This document shows positions 57,461 through 64,000 of a DNA stretch of 64,000 nucleotides, in pieces. Position numbers and translations under genes: made by a program. Position 1 is the stretch's first letter, and the number at the start of each line of letters is the position of its first letter. Origin of the DNA: Rhizaria sp. SCN 62-66 (lineage: Eukaryota > Rhizaria, unplaced); contig MEDY01000033.1 of assembly GCA_001724265.1 (NCBI GenBank), positions 142,660 through 206,659 of the forward strand. The letters run 5' to 3'. The notes beneath the pieces were generated by a model. That model did not search any database, had not been told where the DNA came from, and saw only the letters and a list, made by a program, of their open reading frames with translations.

Positions 57461-60400
57461 TTAAGAGAAGAATCCACTCATGTCCCATGCGCCGCCCGCA
57501 GCCGCAGCCGGGGCGGCCGCAGCGGCGGGAGCAGCGGAAGGAGCAGCGGCGGCTGCGGCAGCCTTGGCCTTAGCCTTCGCCTTCGCAGCCTTGGCCTTCG
57601 CGCGCGCGCGGCGCTCGGCCTCGGAGTCTGAGTCTGAGTCTGAGTCGCTGCTGTCACTCTCGCTACTCTCGCTCTCACTCTCGCTCTCACTGCTGCTGCT
57701 ACTGCTGCTGCTGCTGTCTTCGTCGTCATCCTCGGAGTCGTCGTAGAACCCTCCGGCCCCGCCAGCCTTCTTGGCGCCACCTGCGGCGGCGGACGATGAG
57801 GACGCGGAGGTCGCGGTGGGCTGCGCTGTGAGCGTGGGCTTGACGGGCGCCTTGGAGGGCTCGTAGGGCTTGCGCAGCGCGGGGTCGGATCCCACCTCAG
57901 GGAACGCCGGCAGCGCCACGAACCCGGGCGCGGGAATCGCGAGCAGGTGCGACAGCGAGTCGAGCGGGTACCCCGCGCGCACGGCGAACGGCGAGTCCAG
58001 CTCGGGCACCGGGCGCGGCGCGAGAATGCACTGCTTGAGCACGTCCTTAGCCTCCTGCGTGTCGTCGAGCGCGGCGGCCGCGGCGGCGGCGGCCTTCTTC
58101 TTGAAGAAGAGCACGCGGTACATGCGCGCGCGCTCGCGCAGGTCGCAAGACTCGTCGACCTTGGCCAGGTCCATGATGTACTTGAAGTACGGCGCCGCCA
58201 CAGCGGGCGTCGACAGGTAGAGCTTCACGGCCAGGTTCAGAGTCTGCATCTTGACGATCGCGTGCTCAGTGATGAAAGCCTTGGTGAGCACGCGGAGTAC
58301 GTCGGGCGCGATGGTCGGGATGCGCTGCCGGTGCTCTCCGACGATCCACACGATGGCGCAGCGGCCCATCGGGTTCGTCAGTGTAGGCAGCAGCCGTGCG
58401 AGAGCCTTAATCACGCCCACGGGCACGTCGTCGCGGTAGCGCTGCACCAGGTGGCGAATCGCGATGACCGCGTCGGCGACCACGGCGGCGGAGCTCGAGG
58501 TCACGAGCGCCATGAGCGCGCGCAAGGCGAGCCCGGCGAGCGGCGTGATGGCCGTCCCGACGCGCGCAATCGTGCGAGCGACGTGGCAGACAAGCGCCTT
58601 GTCGGGGAAGCGCGCGTAGGCAACCAGCTCGTTCATCAGCGACGCGGGCTGGTCGAAGCGCGCCAGCTGCGCAAGGCAGTCGAGTTTGAGCACTGCGACG
58701 GGGCGCGCGTCGGTGGCCGAGAGGTAGAACTCACGCACAAAGGGGCGGAAGAGCAGCGGGAACCGGGGCACGAGCGTGGCGATGCACGAGTACACAACGT
58801 AAGCCATGTGGCGCGAGGAGCGCGTGGCGCGGATGAGCGCGCGCACGATATCGGGCATGAACGCGCGCGGCGCCAACGCGGTGTGCGCGGCCGCCACGGC
58901 CACGATCACCGAGACGTGGGTGGACCGCAGCAGCTTCGCCGTCGACGTCAAGAACCATGCCAGATCAGAGTCGATCACCGCGGGCTTCTTGGGCACAGCG
59001 GCGGCAGCGGCGGCGGCGGCGGCGGCGGGCACCGGGGCCGGCGGACTGCTGACGGCGGGGGCCGAGGTGGAGAGGGATAGGGAAACGGGCACCATGTCGC
59101 TGGCGGGGGAGCCGCCGATCTCGGGCCAGCTGCTGTCCTTGGCCTCCTTGCCGCTGCTGCCGCTGGCCTCAGCCTTGACAGAGTCGCTATTGCTCTCGGC
59201 CGCGGCGGCCGGCGCGGCCGCAGCCGCCGTGGCGGCGGTGGTGGGGACTGTAGGCGAGGGGAGGTTAAAGAGCGCGTCTGTGTCGGCGCCGCTGTTGCCG
59301 CCGGCCATCATGTCGATGAGGTTCACGGGCGCGACGCTGGCGCTGCCGGCGCTGTTTGTGTTTGTGGTGATCGAGAGGTCGGCCATGCCGTCGAGCAGGT
59401 CCATGGGCAGCAGAGATGCAGTCTTAGCCACCGCGGGGGCGGCCTTCTTCCCCTTGCCCTTGCCCTTGGCGCTCTCGTTGTCCGAGTCTGATGCAGAGTT
59501 CGAGTCCGAGGCCGCGGCGTCGTCGTCAGAGTCGTCGTAGAAGCCGCCCTTGCCGGACTTCTTGGACTTCTTGGACTTTTTGTCATTCTTGTCCTTCTTC
59601 TTGTCTTTCTTGTCCTTCTTGTTATTCGACTGTGACAGCGCAAGCACGTCGTCCTCGTCGTCGTCGTCGCCGTTGTTGCCGCTGGTAGCCTCGTCGTCGT
59701 AGAACGAGCCCCCGCCGCGCACGGCGTACTTAGACAGGTAAGTGCCGCCGGCGCCGCCGCCAACCGCACCACCCGCAGCAGCGGCAGCAGCGGCGGCGGC
59801 CGTGGCGGCCATCGACGCGGGGTCGAACGCGCCGCCTGACGCGCCCGGGGGGAGCGAGCCGGACTCGCTGATGTAAGTGCCGTCAGCGCCCACCGCGGCG
59901 CCCGCGGCGGCGGCGGCTGCGGCCGCAGCGGCGGTGTCCGCGGGGGAGCCCGTGAGCGGGAACCAGCCGGGCGGGGCGGCAAAGAAACGGCGGCAGTAGC
60001 GCGTGAGGACCTTGATGGCGACGACTTGGCCCCACGAGTCGAGGTCGGCGAGGAGATGGCAGAGCTTCTGGTAGTGCGGATGAAGCAGGTCGTAGCGGTC
60101 GGGGCACACCTCGTCGAAGGCGTACAGAGTCGCGCCCAGCACGCCGGCGTCAAAGTTGGTCAGCAGCTCCTCGATGCACTCGACGCACACGTCGAGCTGG
60201 TTCTCGTCCGTGGTGAAGATCTTGGGGATCGCGGTGGCGGCGGCGCGGCGCACGTAGGGCGAGATGTCCTTGATACAGCTCTGCAGCGCGAGCACGATGA
60301 GCGGGACGACCACAGGTACGTTGATCGAGGCCATGGCGCGCATCGCGTTCGCCTTGACGCGCTGCGAGTGCGACTTAAGATCGCGCTGGAAAGTGTTGAT

Positions 60401-61045
60401 GGTCATGAGCGCAACGTCCTGGTTGGTGTCTGCGTAGTGCGTGATGTACATGTACACAAGCTTCTTAAGCTCGGCGTGTTCGGCAATGACGTTCTTGACA
60501 ACGGCGGGAAAAAAGATCGACACGTCGCGACCCATGGACATGAGCGCGAGGAGACGCTTCATCGCCTCGAGCTTGTCCTTGATCTCCTTGCTCTCGAGCA
60601 AGTTATGGATCTCGCCGTTCTTAGTGCCATTCTCCTCAAAGTACTTGGCGTCGCTCAGCAACCCTAGTGTGTTCCTAAAAGACGTCGCGATTCAGATAGT
60701 ATAGGTGTCACATAATACGTCCAAGTCGGAGTGAGTGCTTGAAAGAGAACATGGTGGCAACAGAAAGATAGGGAGTTGTGGAGCGTGTTATCACCGACCA
60801 TGAATGGTGGGCTAAAAAGGGGGTGCGAAACAGGGGGATATCGAAAGCTAGAGGAGATAGCAATTTCGTATATAGAACGTACATCTTGAGTACACACGCG
60901 TGAGAGCGTCTACAGGTGTAGCTGAAGGCCGGAAAGTGCACAAACTCAGCTCACAAGTGGCATTTCGATGACGAGCAAGCTTGGCCAGCGGCAGCGAACG
61001 ACGTCGATCTTCGGTTCGCAAAAAGTCTTCACAGTCAAAGTCCAT
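57461..61045 (-). CDS. AP-3 adaptor complex beta subunit
   Basis: This is the beta adaptin of AP-3, which sorts cargo from endosomes to lysosome-type organelles. The main exon is 60663-57461. A first exon 61045-60883 (MDFDCEDFLRTED...) fits by phase through a 219-bp GTACGT intron, giving 1121 aa, but its sequence is not conserved and it is less certain. The trunk matches AP3B: KLEAMKRLLALMSMGRDVS, FFPAVVKNV, ELKKLVYMYITHYAD, SPYVRRAAATAI and EVCPDRYDLLHPHYQKLC. The trunk is then interrupted by about 330 low-complexity residues, and resumes at DLAWFLTSTAKLL, ending PVPELDSPF...SLSHLL. GG-F/S-YDD acidic motifs recur three times, resembling the FY-acidic motifs of animal AP3B linkers. After a Ser/Glu/Asp hinge and Ala/Lys helix the protein stops at WDMSGFFS, so the C-terminal ear domain is missing. 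Confidence 0.88.
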
Positions 61046-61328
61046 ATGACAACTTCACATAAGGATATCATGTTCATCCCTTTATCCAGTGATTAAATCT
61101 GTTTTATATTTGGGTCAAACGCACACTTAACTCTATTGTCATTCTTTACCATTCCTATTGACGTCAACTACGTGGCGTTAGTTACTGATTTCTTCCACGC
61201 GCACGCTGACTCTGCATGGACTTTGCCTCCTCTCCGATGCTTACAACAAACCTTGGCCGCGCTAATTGGCATCCGTCGGACTCACAATTGAACTTCTGAA
61301 CTGTACCCGCGTTTTGTTTCTTGATAGC
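61046..61328. promoter_or_regulatory. Divergent promoter, AP-3 beta / right-end gene
   Basis: These 283 bp lie between divergent ATGs. It is AT-rich to the left and GC-richer toward the plus-strand start. No motif is recognised. Confidence 0.4.
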
Positions 61329-64000
61329 ATGGACCCGTCGGTTCCTGAGGAAGGCTTCGCCCCCGTGGCGTCGTCGGCGGCGCCGCTGCTTCCCCCTTCA
61401 GTAGTCTCTGTCTCCACGGCTACAGCCTCGGCCCCGGCGTCCGCCGCGGCCACAGCCCTCTGCAGCTCGGCTCCCAGCTCTGCCGCGCAGCTCTCCGCGC
61501 TCAGCTCGACCCAGCGCGACATCAAGTTTACGTCCCAGGTCGAGCAGTCGGTGCACACGCTCGTGCGCTCGCTGCGCTCCAAGGTTGTCAACCTCGAGGT
61601 CCTGCTCTCTAAGGTCTACGACACAGAGTTCGCCTTCGACTACGCCACCGAGCTACTAATCGCGGGCGACCGCACCGACAACCTCGGCGCGCCGTCTGGC
61701 TCGGGCTCCGCGGGCGCGGCCGGCAGCGCGGGCGCCAGCGTCGGCGGCGGCGCAGACATGGGCTTCACGGCGACATCCTCCTTCACCGCGACCAAGCCGT
61801 TTCCCTACGACGTAGAGCTCAAGTACAAGGAGCTGCTGAAGCTGCTGCGCGCGCACCCAGCGCTGCTGGCCGAGGCTCTCGCGTTCTGGGACGGCGGCTT
61901 TTCCCCCGCCGCCACTTCGGGCCACGCCCACAGCAACTCATTCTCGGGTCCATCGCCGTCACCCAACGCGGGCGGCGGTGCTGCGTACGCCGCGGCGGCC
62001 GCCCGCAGCGCGCATCTGCTGCCGTCGTCGCCCGTGGCGCCGTCGCGGTCGTTGCAACCCTCGGCGGCCGACGCCGCGGTCGCCGCGGGCCACTCGGTCG
62101 TCACCTTCCCCCGCTCGCAGACGTCCACCGGCGGCGGCGAGTGCATCGCCATCCACCCGCTGCCCGCCGCCACGGCCGCCGCGCTGCCCGTGCTCCCCGC
62201 GCTCAGGGCCGCCACCATTGCGTCGGCGCCGGCCCCCGCGGCCGCCAGCAGCGTTTACGCGGGACTTGCGTCGCATGCGCTGTCATCTCCGGCGGCCGTC
62301 GCGGCGTCGCTGCGCGCTCAGGTATGTTCGACAGATAGATGCGAAATGAAATTATGTTGAACAAAAATACGGCGCCTATGGTGCATTTTTTCCAAGAAAA
62401 AAGAAGATAATATCATAATATGATTTAATACTCACATTACAGCCTCGTTCATTGTGATTCGATGACATATTCCTTCTCATATCTCTTTGTTTGTATCGTG
62501 TCCTGCTTAGTCCCACTCGCTTGCCCCAGTGCCCCCTGCCCCCCTGCAGGCCGCCACCGAGGCCGCCCTGGTTTCTGCCATCCTTGGCCCCTCCGTAATC
62601 AATGACACACCCGCCAACTTGCTCGACGCGCGCGCCCTTGCCCCCGCGTTCGCCTACTCATCAGCCCTTACACCCAGTCTAAGCACCTCATCCTCGTCTT
62701 CACAGCAGCCGCCGGCCGCGAGCCCTGCGTCGAGCTACGGACTGGCGGCGGCGACGGGCGCGGCGGGCGTGCTGCTCTCGGCGCAGTCGCTGCCGGTCGC
62801 CGACGCACTCATCCCGCGGCGCGTGGCCGCCAACGCCGCCGTCGCCGCCGCCGCGGTGCAGGGGCCCGTGCTCGCGCTCTCTGCCGCCGCACTCACCGCC
62901 GCGCTCGCCGCGAACGCACCCCAGGACAGCAACAGCCCTGCTGCTACTGCGACTGTGGCGCTGCAGGGGCCGGCGCTGACGAACGCGATGGCGTTTCCCC
63001 CGTCTAGCCAGCTCTTCCCCTCGCAGTCGGACCCGCTGCCGGTGCCATCGTCCTCCTTCCCCGCCGCCGTCGCGCCCCCCGTGCCCGGCGGGCTCACCTG
63101 CTTCACCGCGCTGCCCGCGCCGGCCGCGCCCTCTGCGGACGCCGCGGCGCCAACAGTCGCCGCGGGCGTGCCGCTGCCGCGTCTGTTGTGCTCCCTCTCC
63201 CGCACACTGCTCGTCACGCTCGTCGGCGGAGACTTCGCTACACTCGCCTCCGGAGACCCCGGGCTGGCGCTGGGTCCGCGCGCGCTGCACCTGGACGCTA
63301 ACGCCGCCGCGCTGGCCGCCGCGACGGTGACCTCGGCCTGTGCCGCCGCGGTGGCCGCGTACCCGCCCGCGCTGCCGCTGCCGTGGGCCGCCACGGGGCT
63401 TGCGCTGGCCCCGGACTCGTTCACGCTGCGGCTGGTGCGGCGCTACCTGGCCACAGCGGCGGCCGCGCACGGGCGCGCGCTGGTCGAGGCTGGCGCCGAC
63501 TGGCTCATGCGAAACGACCGCGCCGACCTAGCCGGCGAGTGGCTCAGCCTCGCGCCCTGGCACGCGCTGCCCGCGGCCGCCCCTGCCGCGGTCGTCGCCG
63601 CCGATGGGCACCCCGCCATCGTCGCCGGCGCGATCACCACGCGCGCGCTGGGCCAGTGGCTCTGCGTCACCACGCCCCCCGTGCCGCTCGCCGCCTCAGC
63701 CGGAGGCGCCGCTGCGGGCCCAGGCGCGCTCACGGTCAGCTCGCCCTCGGCCTCGTCAGGCAACGGCAACGGCAGCGGTGGCAACACGGCCGCCGCGGCG
63801 GCCATTGCGGCCGCGGCCGCCGCGCAGGCCGCACCGCTGCCCGCCGTCGTCGCCGCCGCGGTGGCCGACGCCGCCGCCGCGGACGCTTCGTGGAGCTCCT
63901 CGCCAGCTGACAGCATCGGCAACACGGCGACCGTTGTTAGCGCAGAGGCCGAGGCCGAGGCCGTGGCGGCCGCCGTCGCCGAGGCCGCCGCCAAGACGGC
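61329..64000 (+). CDS. 5' part of unrecognised large Ala-rich protein, 3' truncated by window
   Basis: I do not recognise this protein. Exon 1 is 61329-62321 and exon 2 runs from 62550 past the window end, joined in phase over a 228-bp GTATGT...CAG intron; 814 codons are visible. The ATG at 61329 begins MDPSVPEEGFAP; the frame is open a little further upstream without another ATG. After Ala/Ser-rich sequence comes a clearly helical, conserved-looking segment: QRDIKFTSQVEQSVHTLVRS and SKVVNLEVLLSKVYDTEFAFDYATELLI, then ELKYKELLKLLRAHPALLAEALAFW. Exon 2 is Ala/Pro-rich with occasional structured pieces (LLCSLSRTLLVTLVGGDFATL; SFTLRLVRRYLATAAAAHGRALVEAGADWLMRND; GQWLCVTTPPVPL). There is no signal peptide or membrane segment. 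Codon composition matches its neighbours. More sequence to the right is needed to name it. Confidence 0.65.

Overview
The window is nuclear DNA from a eukaryote, probably a free-living protist. Genes are split by short spliceosomal introns (about 100-400 bp). Coding exons are GC-rich and full of alanine, serine, glycine and poly-Q/poly-N runs, while intergenic DNA and introns are clearly AT-richer. The gene set is housekeeping and purely eukaryotic (THO, AP-3, kinetochore, TFIIIC). Coactosin, KNL1 with an RVSF motif and MELT-like repeats, and Hsp110 fit many lineages; nothing plastid-related is seen. I cannot place the organism further.

Layout from left to right: the C-terminal half of a TFIIIC TPR subunit (+, enters from the left); a coactosin/ADF protein (+); a cytosolic Hsp110 (-); a giant THO complex subunit THOC2 (-, about 3530 aa); a mitochondrial PP2C phosphatase of the PPTC7 type fused behind a CBS-domain pair (-); an unrecognised three-exon protein (-); a two-RRM protein with a mitochondrial-type leader (-), divergent from a mitochondrial beta-ketoacyl-ACP synthase (+); a longin-like N-terminal domain on a low-complexity tail (-); a small ankyrin protein with an acidic tail (-), divergent from a KNL1/Spc105 kinetochore scaffold (+); the RAD51 paralogue XRCC3 (-); NAD-dependent glycerol-3-phosphate dehydrogenase (-); a ten-helix EamA/DMT transporter with a loop of about 600 residues (-); the AP-3 beta adaptin (-), divergent from the 5' part of an unrecognised large Ala-rich gene (+) that leaves the window on the right. 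That makes 15 genes, 12 with at least one supported intron.

Exon models were built by hand. Each junction was required to keep codon phase and, where possible, to restore a conserved motif (for example RVSF in KNL1, GALMEG in the phosphatase, STACT through the next exon in the synthase). The 29 introns share an unusual 5' splice site: 24 begin GTAC and 16 are exactly GTACGT.

The strongest leads are the CBS-PP2C fusion, the GTACGT splice-site code, the KNL1 homologue with scattered MELT-like repeats, a short GTGACCGTGGGCAG-like motif found in different reading frames of unrelated genes, and the family-wide swelling of conserved proteins by low-complexity inserts. No mobile element, RNA gene or CRISPR array could be supported.
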